Shown here piece by piece: positions 19,719 through 33,088 of a stretch of DNA of 64,000 nucleotides. The stretch comes from Pseudocercospora fijiensis CIRAD86 (Eukaryota > Ascomycota > Dothideomycetes > Mycosphaerellales > Mycosphaerellaceae). Within the stretch, counting starts at the first letter, position 1. Each line of letters begins with the position of its first letter. Under the pieces are notes generated by a model that saw nothing but the letters and a program-made list of their open reading frames with translations, ran no database searches and had not been told where the DNA came from. Both the position numbers and the translations under genes were made by a program. The stretch is taken from positions 6,662,550 to 6,726,549 of the forward strand of contig NW_006921532.1 of the NCBI RefSeq assembly GCF_000340215.1, given 5' to 3'.

Positions 19719-22700
19719 GAAATCTATAGTATTAGAGACTTCTATAGTATAAGATAACAATTAGTAGTCTTATTAGCACTAAAACACTATTCAATTAAGC
19801 TTCTATAAGCGCCTATAAGATTAGTATATCGTTAATAATAGCTCTCTTATTAGCTAGTCGCCTTAGCGGTACTAAATATATTACCCTTCGAGGACTAAAC
19901 GACTAGGACCGCTAGTTTAAGCAAACTAAGACATATCTTACTAGATACGAGACCTAGATATATACTAATCTATATACTAATAAACCTATAGAACTAGCAT
20001 AGCCTATAACTCCTATACTAGACTTAGTACGTATACTAGTTAACCCTCTTTACTAGTAAGGTATTAAAATAGCAATAGATATCTATAGGGTCTAGTTAGC
20101 CGAGTTTAATCGATTTAGGTTAGTATATAACAAGTCTATCGAATACCTAGCTACTACTATAGACGTACGCTATTACTTAGAAATTACCGATAATAATAAT
20201 ATAATAGTGCTAATACTGCGTATTGTTCTTATACGACTAAAGGACAAGCTTGCTCTAAATATATAATAGTAAAGGACGATAGTTAGTAAGGAACTAGCTC
20301 GACTAATAGGTTTACGACAAGTTAAGGACCTAGAATAGTAGTATAAGGAATAGCTTAACCTATATAAGAAGATAAGGCGTATACAATACTTAGAACTAGA
20401 TAACCTAGTAGTCTATCTCTATATAGCAGTTACGAATATAGATAAAACCTACGGAAAGGGACTCTATATAATGCATTAGGCCTTACCTAATACTAATTAC
20501 TTCCTCTAACTAATTAGTATAGTACGAGAATATGCCCGCAATATACTAGGAGCCTCTACTAAGAAGGGGTTATTATTTAGCATTATCTACGAAGAAATAG
20601 GTAAAGCTAGTACTAACGCCGCTTTGTAAGCAGCCGAAGAAAACGATAGTAAAAAGCCTAATAAGAACAAGGGCCGTAGTAATAGTAGAAACCGTATACT
20701 AAAGACATATACTAAGCTTACTAGTATTAGTAAGAAGAAGGCATATAAGAACCGAGGCAAATATAATATAGTTAACTACCGCCTACGTAACTAGGTTAAA
20801 GAGAAGGATAAGGACAACAAGTAGAAGGCTAAGCTAAGACACTTCGAGGGATACCTACGTAAGAATAAGAGCTTCTATCTAAGGCAGGCTAAGTTCTTTA
20901 AGGACCTACTAGCTATTAAAATCGCTTAAGAGCACTATAGACTAGAAAGTAACGAGGATTCTATACTAGATAAGCTCTCCCTTGCCTGCTTCTTCTATTC
21001 TAGTACGCTATTATTATTTGCTAGAGCAATTAGACCTACCGCCTACCTTAGTATAGCAGCATTAACAGAGTGGAATCTATTTAATAGCCTAATATACGAT
21101 AGTAGTTTAAACTGCAATATTATTAACTATCCTAGTCGCTTTAATTTTATACTACTTCTATTACTAGCTTCCTCGACTATAGTAACTAGCACTAGTTATA
21201 ACAAGGTAGTAGCTATCGGAATAGCATCCTTTACTATTATAGCTATTAGTAGCAAGCCCCTATAGATTGAACTAAGGGAATACCTTTACATCCCTAACTT
21301 CTATACTAATATCGTAAGAGGTGCCTTCTTCTTTTAACGAGGATTCAAATACTAAGAAATAGATAACACCCTCTATAGCCTACAATACAAGCTACTAGTT
21401 AAGTTTATTAGACTAATATAAGGGATGCCCTACTTCGACATTGTTAGCAAAGTAGATAAAGCACTACTACTAACTAAGTAGCTAGTCGATTTAGATAACA
21501 AGCCGCTTAAATACCTATTCTAACTCCCCCTATTATTATATATAACAGCTCGCCGCTCCGCACGCCTACTACTACTAAGAAAGCTTATATTTAAGCAAAT
21601 ATATAAGGTGTTTAGGCACCTAGGCGCTAAAAGAGTAGAAGAGCTAGTTAACAGAGTTAATAGGATAAAAAGGGATTATATACATAACAATAAGGTACTA
21701 AGAACACCGCTATACCCTATATATACATAAGCAAAGGGCAAGAAGCTTATTTCTAGGAGGCTAAGGCACTATAACGTATCGATATTAACCCTATATAGAC
21801 ACATTGCAGCCGATTTAATGCAACTAGATACGGCCTACAATAGCGACTAGTATATCTTCTACGCATACGACTTAAATATAGGACTTTACTTTAGTTAGAC
21901 TATTAGCAATCGAACTAAATCAACCTTGTTGCAATATTAGAACTAACTAGTATTATTTATACGTAGTATTAGAAGGGATATTATCTACCTATTATCCGAC
22001 AATAAGGGAGCTATTAGTAGAATGCGCTTTCGGTCCTATTTACGTAATAACTATACTACCTAGAGGCTATTAGCACTATATACCCCTAAGCAAGATCTAG
22101 TAGAGCGAGCGGGCCGTACTATTATTAAAGTAGCTAGGGCCCTTATAATATATATACGCTTTCTATACAAGCTATAGCTAGAAGGAGTCTATATAGCAAC
22201 CTTCTTAATTAACCGTTTACTAAGGTTACGCTCTACCGACTATGCAATAAGGACACTATTTAAGATTGGAATAGGATATAAACCTAATATAGCCTATTTA
22301 TATTAATTTAGTATACGAGCCTATCTACTAATCTATAGTACGGAAAAGCGAAAGGACATCCTGCTAAGGACTATAAAGGTAGCTTCTCGCACTTATATTA
22401 GATACCTATATAGTTACGAAGGCTATTCAATCTATAGGATTTAGGTACTATTACGTATAATAGTCCTACGGACAAGAGATATTATCTTTAATAAAACCCT
22501 GTTCTATAATAGATACGATAATAATCTTAGAGTTAACCTAACTAACTAAGAACTGACTTAGTTTAGTAATCTCGAAGAAGTATAAGTACCCGCCTCGGAG
22601 TATTAATTTAACGAGCTTCGAGAAGCATACGATACACCTCTAGACCTTATTAGGTTTAGAGCTAAGGGGGTAGATATACTAATAGGACCTAGTCGACTTA

Positions 22701-24065
22701 TAATAGTTGACCCTATAGGGCTAGCAGATAAGCCTATTAGACAAGACCTACCTTAAGAACTACTATTAGTACTAGCTAAGCTTTAGCCTATATAGGTACT
22801 ATAGAAACAAGACTTTCCAATTAATCTACGCGAGGCACTACAACCCCGTAATAACGTGCTAGATAGATTAACTATTAATTAGCAACCTAAGAACGATACT
22901 AGCAATAAAGCCCCTACTAACAATATAGACGCACTAGGTTATATAGATAATATAGACTTTAACTTGCTACATACTAAGCTAGCTAAATTGCTAATGCTAA
23001 TTGAAGCCGCTAATATATCCTATCGTTACTTACTAAATATAGGCGGTCTATACTACCGTATTAACAATCTAAATAAGCGACAACGAGCAGCCGCAATCCG
23101 CTACAATCGAGAATAAGCGAAACACCTTCTATTATTTAGTAACCTCTATATAGCCGCCGAGTATAAAGTACGCCTCGTATAACCTAGTCGATCTAACGAG
23201 CCTAATCCGCCTAATTTACCTTTACTAGAGCTACTACTACTTCTTCGTAATAAAGACGACCCGACCCTTACTCCGAAGGTAGCAGACCTACTATCCGAGC
23301 TACGTAACTAGCGTTAAGTTATAAAGAGCAAATTTAAAGAGTATTAGATACACGCTGCAAGAGTAGAATTTAACAAGGCTCTAAAGACTAATATATTCAA
23401 GTAGGTAGATATAGGGGAACACAATTATAACCTACTACTACTTATATAGGTATTTAAGTATAAAGGCGATACTAAAGGAAGGCTTGTAAAATTCAAGGTA
23501 CGAGTATGCGTAAGGGGTGATCTATAGAAGAATATACACCTAGATACATATGCTTCTACACTAGTAGCAAAAGTGTTCCGAGCCTTAATAGTAATTACCT
23601 CGACCTTCGACTTAGAGGCTAAATAAATAGACGCTGTTAATGCCTTCCTAAATGCTAGCCTACCCTATATACTATACTTAAAGCTACTAGAAGGCTTTAA
23701 ATAGAAAGGAAAGGTATTACAGTTGCTATAGGCACTATATAGTCTCTAGGAATCACTAAGGTTATAGTATAACTATCTTACAACTACTCTCGAGAATAAG
23801 CTTAGTATACAACTAGTAGATAATATAGATTGCCTATATACCGACCTAGATAAACAGGTATTTATCTTCTTCTATATAGACGATATAGTGCTCTTATATT
23901 ACCGCTAATATAGGCAGAAAGCAATAGAGCTTAAGCAGAAGCTAATAAAGGAATACGAGCTTAATAATCTTAGACAACTGTTATAGTTCCTTAGCATTAA
24001 GGTAAAGCGAAACCGTACTACTAGGCAACTATAGCTGTCTTAGAACGCATATACGGAGAAGATAG
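19719..24065 (+). pseudogene. Copia gag-pol remnant, segment 1 (gag, protease, integrase, RT start)
   Basis: Gag occupies about 19,800-20,950. A protease-like 'YDSS' site lies near 21,095, and GAG-pre-integrase near 21,600-21,700. Integrase covers about 21,800-22,500, with the DDE aspartates visible in 'DLMQLDT' and 'LLSDNKG' and the glutamate in 'ERAGRT' near 22,100. Reverse transcriptase begins near 23,390 with 'DAVNAFLNAS' (about 23,630) and the catalytic FYIDDIV near 23,872-23,892, whose two Asp are kept. In-frame TAG codons are frequent. The segment ends at 'AYTEKI', where the Helentron interrupts the frame, and continues at 33,089. Confidence 0.88.
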
Positions 24066-24194
24066 GTTAGCGTTATTCGAGCGGAGCGACAGATCTAACA
24101 GGTACCTAGAGCAACCTAAGCGAGCGAAGCGAGTAAATAGTTGTAGAAGGTGTCTAGTAGATCTAGCGTAGAGCTCGAGAACAAATCAGATTAG
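24066..24194 (+). repeat. Left asymmetric inverted terminus of the Helentron
   Basis: Outer arm 24,074-24,090, a 75-base spacer with an internal GCGAGCGAAGCGAG motif, then inner arm 24,166-24,194 containing GCTCGAGAACAAAT. Pairs with 33,040-33,087. Confidence 0.8.
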
Positions 24195-25430
24195 TGCTAT
24201 ACAACGTATGCATATGCGATTAGTTAGTGAATATAGGCAGTATAGCAGTCGTAGTATAGGGAGGCTAAATTTCAAAGATGCGCCCGCAAAATAAAGCGGC
24301 TTCTCTTATTAGTCGGAAATTCGAATTATAATCACGTATTGAGTCCTAAGGCAAGAATAAGTCTGCTTTACGTTACTAACAATCAAAACAACAATAACAA
24401 TAATAGCCTTTGTCGCGATATTGCACGCTTCCGTATACGCTAAATGTACGCTACCGACCGCGACAAATGTACGCTTCCGAATACGCTAACTACGTAGGCT
24501 CCGACACGCGCCGGCTCCGATGCGCAGTATTTAAGAAGAAAGAGGTGAACTAGTAGGAACATAGGCAGCAAAAGAGAAGGACAATGCTAGAGCAAAACTA
24601 TAGAGCGAATTAGCCGGGGCTTTCTAGCGGGTTAAATCTCGTTATACCCTAGCCCTTCGAAACATATTATAAGTTAACTAAGTAAATATGCCTATTACGC
24701 TTACTCTTCGGCGTATACCGTAGTGTGTCTATAGAAACTAGACGAACTGAGTTTTTTAATAGATAAGCAAAGGCTACTAAACCTATTTAATTAATAGCTA
24801 AAGCAACTATAAGATCTTACGAAGAAACCTCGCAATAATATAGTACCGACAATTCCCTATATAGTTAGTTTAGAAGGCAACTAAGAACCCGGCTAGCGCG
24901 GCTTACGGCGGTTTGAGAAACCTGCTAAAATCACGACTCGGTACCCTAGCTTAGTTTAGATAGATTATATAATCTGCGTGCGTCTACGAAGAAGAGGGGG
25001 CTAGGTCTGTTTGTTCTAGAGTAGACGCAAAGAACTCGGACGAATACACTTAAAGCGGGGGTAGTGCTATAATACCTCTTACGTTCGCCTATTGTAGCAG
25101 ATAAGAACGCGCTCGTATTATAATTAGACGCGAGGCGTGAATTCTTACATACCTATATCCCCTTATCGTCGATAGCTATAGTAGCGTAGTTAGAAGGAAG
25201 TGTAAGAGGCAGGCAGCGAGGTGAGGTTTAATAAGGCTAAAGGGTTAAGCGTTTAATCTACGTACTAGAAGCATAATTAACATTATTAATAAATAAGCAG
25301 TCCCGGACCTAACCCTATTCTAAGCAATCTTAAATCTAGATAGAAGCCGACTAAGTTAAGTCGATTAAGCACACTTTTAGCAAATAACGCTAACAAAAGT
25401 AATTAATACGATAACGACGGAACCTAAGGC
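24195..25430 (+). other. Helentron 5' non-coding region, mosaic of modules found in other elements
   Basis: No coding frame seen. From about 24,720 to 25,265 it resembles, in the same order, the gypsy 3' non-coding region (5,650-6,060; 60,930-61,350). Shared marks are TATAGAAACTAGACGA, GAGTAGACGCAAAGAACTC and CGCTCGTATTATAATTAG. From 25,354 to 25,420 it resembles 62,250-62,314 in the copia 3' region. Confidence 0.65.
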
Positions 25431-25434
25431 ATCT

Positions 25435-25880
25435 AATATAAGCACTCCGCGCGGTAGGTACGGGGGGTATAGGAGGAGCCTATAACGACTATTCCCCTCT
25501 GCCCTAAGCGCTAACGTTAGCAAAGGTAGGAGTACTCCGCGCGGTAAGGGAGGGGGTTTAGGAGGAACGACTATCCCCCTCCCTCTAAGCGCTAACGTTA
25601 GTAAAGATAGGAGCACTCCGCGTAGTAAGGGACTAGGGGGTTTAGGAGGAGCTTACGACGACTAGCCCCCCTTCCTCTAAGCGCTAACGTTAGCAAAGAG
25701 AGGAGCACTCCGCGCGGTAAGGGACTAGGGGGTTTAGGAGGAGCTTGCGACGACTAGCCCCCCTCCCTCTAAGCGCTAACGTTAGTAAAGATAGGAGCAC
25801 TCCGCGCGGTAAGAGACTAGGGGGTTTAGGAGGAGCTTGCGACGACTAGCCCCCCTCCCTCTAAGCGCTAGCGCTTGCAA
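25435..25880 (+). repeat. 92-bp tandem repeat with palindromic cores
   Basis: The marker GCGCTAACG occurs at 25,508, 25,589, 25,681, 25,773 and 25,865, giving spacings of 81, 92, 92 and 92. Most units carry GCTAACGTT (the palindrome GCTAACGTTAGC where intact), a second palindrome CCGCGCGG in GCACTCCGCGCGGTAAG, and a C-rich run. A minus-strand open frame at 25,377-25,616 is only a repeat artefact. Confidence 0.85.
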
Positions 25881-26129
25881 AGACGTATATATGCCTATAT
25901 ACTTTAATAGCGATATACGTATACTTTGTAGGTTGTGTCTCGGTTAGGTATAGCAAGCGCAATCTATTATATACAAGAAGCCGCACCTTTACTACTTCCT
26001 TTTCTAAGTTTCTAGGCCTAATTCGGCATAGTGTTGCCTTCCTAGTTAGACGTTACTACGCAAACAGAGGCCGCGTTCCCTCTCCTTTCCCTTTCCCTTC
26101 TACTCCGCTTCGTACTTCCTTATAGCAAC

Positions 26130-29100
26130 CTCGACTCTAACAACTTATATACTAAGATAGCTACGCATTTCGGCTAGCAAGCTATAGCCGGTGCTCTAGG
26201 TAGACAAGGCCCTCCTAGCGGCGGCGATCTATTTAAGAAAGCGCTGCCTCCCGACTAAGACGATAACGACCTCGATAATACGGACCTCGACGATAAAGAG
26301 GTTAACGCTAGAACTCCCGGTAGTCGAGTCTGTACCTATACCTCGTATAGCAAGCGGAAGAAGGGCAGCTAGTTTAGGAACCTTCGCGCTACTCTAGCTA
26401 AGCTAGGCAGACTAACCGCTTATTATCTTCGATGCCGCTTAACTAATATAGTAGCTTAGAAGAAGAAGAAGAGCGTTACTATAGCTATTAGTAAGCACGC
26501 TAGAGATAGGGACGACGATAATAAGATCGTTGCCCCTACGCCTTCGAAGCGTAGCCGTCTATTAAAGACCCTAACGCTAATACCGACGCCGATCCCGCGA
26601 GTAGGAGGCGCGTCTTAACCGATCTCTATCGCTCCTTCTCCTACTCCGCGGTCTTCTATTCCGCCCCTATCGTCCGCCTTAAGCAATATCGATATTGCGC
26701 TATAGCGTACTAGCGACCTAACAAAGCGCGATCCCCCTCTACCTCCGCCGCCTAGATCTATAGGTCCTCCGCCTCTTCCTTCGCAATTATCTAGTACCGC
26801 TAGGATTCGTGCTCGTAGTTAGTATAGTAGCGACGATCCGGTAACTATAACTGCTCGAACCCGAGTCGCTACGATCTCTCGTTAATATCGTTAAGAGCGT
26901 CGTACTAGTAAGGATCCTTTGCTAACTCCTACTATCGATAAAGTTCTAGCTAGTAACTATTAGCAGCTATTACAGGCTAGACAACCTAGCTAGTAGTAGA
27001 CTAAGTACGGTAGTAATCCTATTCTACCGAGCTCTGCCTTTAGTAGTATCGGCATGCCCGCTAGTAACCCTAATTATCCGCCTATTCGAGATACTCGACG
27101 CTAGTTTAAGTGTAGCATTTGCGACTAGCTACGCGCTATTGCCCGCAAGTTCGACGTACCTAAAGCCGATACTAATACCGACGTCTGCTACTATTGTGCT
27201 AAAGGAGATAATAATAAGGCTAGTTAATATAAGTAGTATATCCTTCGCCGATACGAGACTAAGCGATACGAGTTCTACTTACCTAACGGCTTATAAGAAC
27301 TCGAGAATTGCTATATAGCTTACCGTATCGTTCGTAACGACGATAATCTACTATCTTATCGCGCACCTCGACTAGGATAGCGCGAGCGTGCCCGCGTAGA
27401 TCGACAAAAGTAGGACCTTCGCAACTATTTCCTTACTACCGATCTAGTTAATCTACCGATTTAAGTACGTACCGATCTTAATAGCTAAAAGGCTCTTACC
27501 GACATTAACTACGACTTAGTTAAGAACTTCTTTACTATATTAGAAGAAGAGAAGATAGAGACCTACTAGAATAAGGAACTATAGAAGGGATATAAAGAGC
27601 GTTAGTTTAATATATAACTAGACACCCGCGAAGACTCTCCTATATATAATATCTATAAGAAGTGCCGTTTAATACGCGACTTTAGCAAGCGGCCTAAAGA
27701 GCCTAATCTTATGTTAGTAGCTAACCTTATAGACCTAGGCGAGTACCTAGTATACCTACCGAAGCTAACGATAGTAGAAGAGATCCTAATCGTACGTGTT
27801 TATATATACGTCGAGCTGCGGCTTATTAAGGGCGCTTAGTACCGATATAAGAACAACGTCGTTAACTTTCTTCGCGATATAGGCAAGCTTTAGTAGGAGC
27901 TTCCGCTACTTCCTAAACACTTAGAGACTGTTCTACTACGACTAGCATAGGGCGACGAGACTACGAAGCGTATATTTAAGCGCGACTTCCGCGTCCGTTA
28001 AGCTGTTATCCGTTAGTAGCTGTTATATCTTAAAGACAACTACAAGGGCTATTCTAGTATCCTTATCGATAAGAACCGCTTATCTAGCCTACTATAAGAT
28101 AATAATGTGATCAATCGCATTAATGTTTAGTACTATATAGAAGATAATCTTCCCCCGCTACCTCCGAACGCATCCGCCTAGCAGCTATCTAAACAAGCCG
28201 AAGTCTCTAGCTAGGAAGAAGACGACTTTGCTAACTACCCATTTGAGTTAGCTCTGCCTTAAGCTCGCCTACCTAAAGACTAACGCTAGCAATTGTAAGA
28301 GGTTGTCGATTAGTAGGAGTAGCAGCGTTAGGACAAGGACAACGAGCTCCGTATACAAGCCTCTTAGTACGATAGTCCTAGAGATCCGCTATAGAATTAC
28401 TTAACCTTGCCGCTATTCGATCGTATACCGCTGTCTAAATTTAACAAGTCGGTAGTATTGCTATCTCTCGCTTTTCTAACACTCTATCTAACAGGTATTG
28501 CGGACTTCGTAGAATGCCGATAGCGCACCGTATTATACGAGGAATACATCGAGCATATACTTAAATACTAAGACGGCCGCTTCGTATAGTACCTACGCTT
28601 CCGTTACGTCGCTTTAAATATATCGATAAGAAAGTAGAGCAATCGTATTGCGGATTTCGTAGTATAGTAGAACCCTAAATATTAAGAGATCTCGCTTAAG
28701 GATCTAAAGGCGGCTCTGGCTTTATATAACGATAATAAGTTAAAGAAGGTACTGTCTAACCTTATAAGATACGCCGACAAGTTGCGAGGCACCCGTACCT
28801 TCTAGATCGGCAAGCGGAAGCAGCTTGAGATCTATATTATAGCTCTCGGTACGCCTTACCTGTTTCTTACCTTTAGCGCTACAGACAACTAGTAGTAGTC
28901 TTTATAGAAGCATATGCCTAACATCCCTACCGGCGATAAGCATTAGTAGCGCAAGATTGCCCGCGACAATGTACGAGACAATCTAGCTATCGCTACCTAT
29001 TACTACTATCGTCGCTATACCCTCCTATAGCGAATAGTGCTTAAGCCTAAGTTCGGCATTGTCGATTACTAGAATCGCTTTAAATTCTAGGCACGTAGCA

Positions 29101-32100
29101 GCTCTTACAATTACGGCATATATTAGCTCTAAACCGATATCGATCCGGAGACCTAGTAAGATCTCTTACCTCTTCCGAAGTCTAATATAGACACGGACCG
29201 GACTACCCTAGCTAAGTTCTAGGGTCGTTATGTCACTGCCTTCTAACTAGACCCTAACCGGACTAGTCTACAGCTAGGAGAGCCTATAGTGCTGTCTATG
29301 CGACTAGATAAGCTACGTAATACGGCATATCTGCTAATATTGAACCTTAATAGAGTTTAGCGTTACAAATGCGGCTACGAGTACTGTTAGCGTAAGAACA
29401 AGGACACTAGTATACGTAGTTGTCGCTTCTATTATCCTCGAGAACTCTACGACGAAGCACGTATTAGTAGAGATCTTAACCCTCGGCATTTTATATATAA
29501 CGGACCTCGCAACGATCCCTAGATAAATGGCTATAACCGCACCGTTTCTATAGCTTAGCTAGCGAATACGGACTTCGCTCTATGCACGTCTAAAGGCACC
29601 GTTGTCGACTATCTTGCTAAGTACTATAGTAAGGCAGAGAAGCGTAGTATACCGTTACTCGACATTGCTAAGTAGCTTAGTCCTTATCTATAGAATGCTA
29701 ATCGGCCTATAGTCTCTTTCTTCGTAAAGATAATAAACAAGCTTATCGGTAAGAGAGATATTTTAGTATAGGAAGCCTGCTACTAGTTGCTTAGTTTACC
29801 TCTTTTATAGGGCTCGCGTTAAGTATAGAGCTTCGATTGTCGCCTTCCTTAGAATTAAGCGAAAGTCAAGCGATATAATAAGCGAGCTAGCGAGATCGTT
29901 ATATAAGGCAAGTTACCGCTGCTTAAGTATATTGATCGTCTTAGCATCTTACCTAAGAAATTTGCTAAGTCGGACCTCCTAAACCGGCCTAATCTTACCC
30001 TCTTTGAGTTCTTAACTCGTTAGGACTTTAGTATATTCAAGATGCGACCTCGGGCAAAAGCTCGCCTGCTTAATTACTTTCCGAAGTACTCCGGTAATCG
30101 GGAGGAAGATAATAGCACGTACGAGGACTATTGTCGCACTAAGATCGTATTGTATTACCTATTCGATAGCTAATACCCTACTCTTCTATATACCTTTAGC
30201 GATTACGCGGATGAAGAGTTTTACACTTAGTAGGATGCTTATAACTAGTGCTCTTACAACTATACTTACTATCCTTTCGACTACTTCGGTATCAATCTGC
30301 CTATACCGACTAAAGACCTGTTTAAAGAAGAATAGTATAATCTAGAAGAGGAAGAAGCTAAGGGTGAGCTTCTCGTACGCGCTATCCCTAATCGCAACCC
30401 TATAGAAGAAGAGGAAGACCTTAACAACCTTAGCAATCGTAAGTTAGATAAGGACTATAATTAGACTCCTTATATTAGGCGTTACGATCTCGGACATCAG
30501 CTTAAGGACTAGTAGAAGAACAAGCGTAGTACTAGTAATACTTATTAGAAGATTAGTAGTATTGCAAACCTATAGTAGAAAGTTAATAGCCTCTCCCTAG
30601 AATAGCGGCTCTAGTATAATCGCATCTACAACTACGCTAACGAGTTACTAAATAGCGCTACTGTACTAGATTAGATCTTGCTCAACATTAATAGTAAGGC
30701 AGGCGTTAGCAAGTCCTATATAATTGAGCTTCTCTCTTCCGCTATTAAGGAGATAGTAGAACAGTAGGATTCTGCTAGCGTATAATACTAAATAGGAAAC
30801 CCTATTATGCGAATTGCTCTAACTAGTGCTGCTACCTTTAGTATTAAGGGCTCTACAATTCACTCGGCTTTCCGCTTGCCTCTTACGATAAAGGAGTATA
30901 TACCGCTTAAGGGTAGAGCATTGTCGGCTTTCTAGGTATATATAAGCAACATACTCTATATTGTTATTAATAAGAAGTCAATAATTGACTTAGTAGAGCT
31001 ATACTAGATCGACAGGCGCTTACGACAGGTCGGATAGCAAGACACAAGCTACCCTTAAGAAGATTAAGATAATCCGGAAGTCGATACCTTATTGCCTTTC
31101 GGAGGCTTTACTATCTGTATATGCGGCGACTTTAGTTAATTACTCCCGATTAGAGGCCGCCCTCTTTTTAGCAGACCGACCCTAACTAACTTACCTAAAG
31201 TTGTCCTAGGTCGGTATATATAGTATCTCTTTAACGAGACTATTTAGCTTAATGTTATTCAACGCTAGCAAGGAAATGACCTAGTAGTATAGGCATTCAA
31301 AGATGCGCTTAAAGGTCTGCGTGCAGGTCTAGGCAAGTTGACTATTAAGTAATAGCAGACTCTTACGACCCGTATCCGAGATGCTTCTTATCCTTATCTA
31401 GTACAATTCAAGGATACGATCCGGCTGTTTAGTTACAAGAAGTAGGTATCGACTCTTAACTATACCTTAATGCGCGACAATTAGCAACCGATTAAGCCTA
31501 TTAAGGCTAAACATACAGGTCGTTATGCTGCCTAAGCTAACTACGAGACTAGCGAAAACCTATACAAGATCCTTCTAATCTGTATTAACGCCCGCGTTAT
31601 AGTAACTAAGAACCTTTAGGTATAGCAGGGTATTATTAATAGCAGTATAGGCACCGTCCGCGATGTAATCTAGGCTAAGGACGCATTACGTACCGATTAA
31701 GAGGTTGTTAACGAGGATATGCCGGCTATTGTACTAGTCGAGCTAGACGAGTATTCTAGACCGATACTAAACTAGGAAGTTAATAGTCTACTATCGAATA
31801 TAGTGCCTATCGTGCCTTCTCGGCGCGAATAGAAGTACAACGATCGCACTAATAGCTAATGCACCCGTACTTAGTTCCTACTAACTATCGTATATACTAT
31901 TATAGTTTATAAGTCGTAGGGCATAACATTAGATAAGGGTGTTCTTAACATCTCTAAGAAGGACTTTACGCCTGCCTTAACTTATATTGCTTGCTCTCGC
32001 TTCCGCAACCTCGATAACATCCTATTCGACGAGCCTTTCAATTACGACCGCTTTAAGGGTAAGCTATACAAGTTATATATCGACCGCTATACTAATTACA

Positions 32101-32990
32101 TTCGCCGCAAGAAGCAGCGAACGTTGCCGCCTAGAGCTATGCTTTCCTCCGACCTACCGCACCTAGACATTAAGGCTGCTAAGCGTAACGAACGTTAATA
32201 GCAGCGCGATCTGTAGACTCTATAAGCTTAGTAGGAACACTGTCTTTAGTAGTAACGCGCGCGAGAATAGGACTAGGAAGAGGCTCTCCGTCGTCGTTAG
32301 TAAGAAGAAGAGGCCTAACTCGAGGCAGACTTAGTTGAAATTGCTAAGATAGAGTCTCGTAGTCTAGGCTAGCAGCCTAAGTCTTCTAACGAGGAAGCTA
32401 CCCTTCCGGTCGCATCTCTTCCGTTCCTCGAGCGTATACTTATAACACTTATCGTTCCTAGAAAGCGTATATTACTTAGGGTGCTACGTCGAAACTTTAT
32501 AGAGGTCTATAGCCGTCGTATATAGGGCCTTGACTTTACCGATGCGCTGCGCAATATAGCCGCCCGTAACGAGGTTGTTATTAACGGCCTAAGTATAAGT
32601 GTTCCGAAGCGTCGTACCGATTAAGATTAGGGTCGTCTTAGCGATCGACAAGTCGCTAGCGAGTTCCTTAATAACGAGACCTTCTAGCGTAATGTTAATG
32701 CTAACCGCCGAGCCTAGTAGTCTTAGTTAGGACAACTCCTTCGAGCTAGTAATATTATAGACAGCTAATAGGGTACTTAGTACGACTAGGGCACCTAGCA
32801 AGAGCAAGACACTAAGATAATAGATACTAGAGATAAGGAGATTGATAAAGACACACGCATTTAAATTGCTTTAGTTAATAAATAGGCGCGTTAGTAGGCC
32901 TTCGATAATCGATTACGTCGCAATTAGGAGGAAGACTTAGAGATAGCGTAGGGTAATAACGATAACGAGACCTTCGAGTAAAGGATATAG
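26130..32990 (+). pseudogene. Helentron Rep/helicase remnant
   Basis: About 2,280 codons, interrupted by very many TAG/TAA. A Cys-x2-Cys zinc-finger-like stretch lies near 27,115-27,210. The HUH region near 29,085-29,115 reads FKFQARSSSYNYG, where canonical Helitrons have HxH, so both His are now Tyr. The Rep tyrosine motif DYLAKYYSKAE is at about 29,606-29,640. Walker A at 30,688-30,730 reads SKAGVSKSY with the last Gly changed to Ser; Walker B 'VINKKSI' is near 30,962. C-terminal helicase motifs follow to about 32,050. All losses are C-to-T or G-to-A changes. The order matches the Helitron at 10,158-15,840, but this is a different, longer and far more damaged gene. Confidence 0.82.
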
Positions 32991-33039
32991 CGATGAATGT
33001 GTAGTTATAGTAGCATACATATAAGCGCTCTAGTAGGCG

Positions 33040-33088
33040 CTAATCTGAATTTGTTCTCGAGCTCTACGCCGTCGCTCCGCTCGAATAG
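33040..33088 (-). repeat. Right asymmetric inverted terminus of the Helentron
   Basis: Inner arm 33,040-33,069 and outer arm GTCGCTCCGCTCGAATA (33,071-33,087), almost contiguous. Copia coding sequence resumes at 33,089. Confidence 0.8.

Larger units (their letters stand above)
24066..33088 (+). mobile_element. Helentron-like (Helitron2) element with asymmetric terminal inverted repeats
   Basis: A 9.0-kb insertion in the copia RT gene. The outer repeat TATTCGAGCGGAGCGAC (24,074-24,090) is matched inverted at 33,071-33,087. An inner repeat of about 29 bases (24,166-24,194) is matched inverted at 33,040-33,069. The two parts are 75 bases apart on the left but one base apart on the right. Copia reads through cleanly if 24,066-33,088 is removed (AGATAG/GACAAG), with no clear target duplication. 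It encodes a Rep/helicase remnant. Short asymmetric inverted ends fit the Helentron group, seen in Fusarium 'non-canonical' Helitrons. Heavily RIP-mutated. Confidence 0.8.

Noticed and set aside
25435..25880. CRISPR-like array
   Set aside because: Units are contiguous and similar along their whole length; there are no unique spacers, and the host is a fungus.
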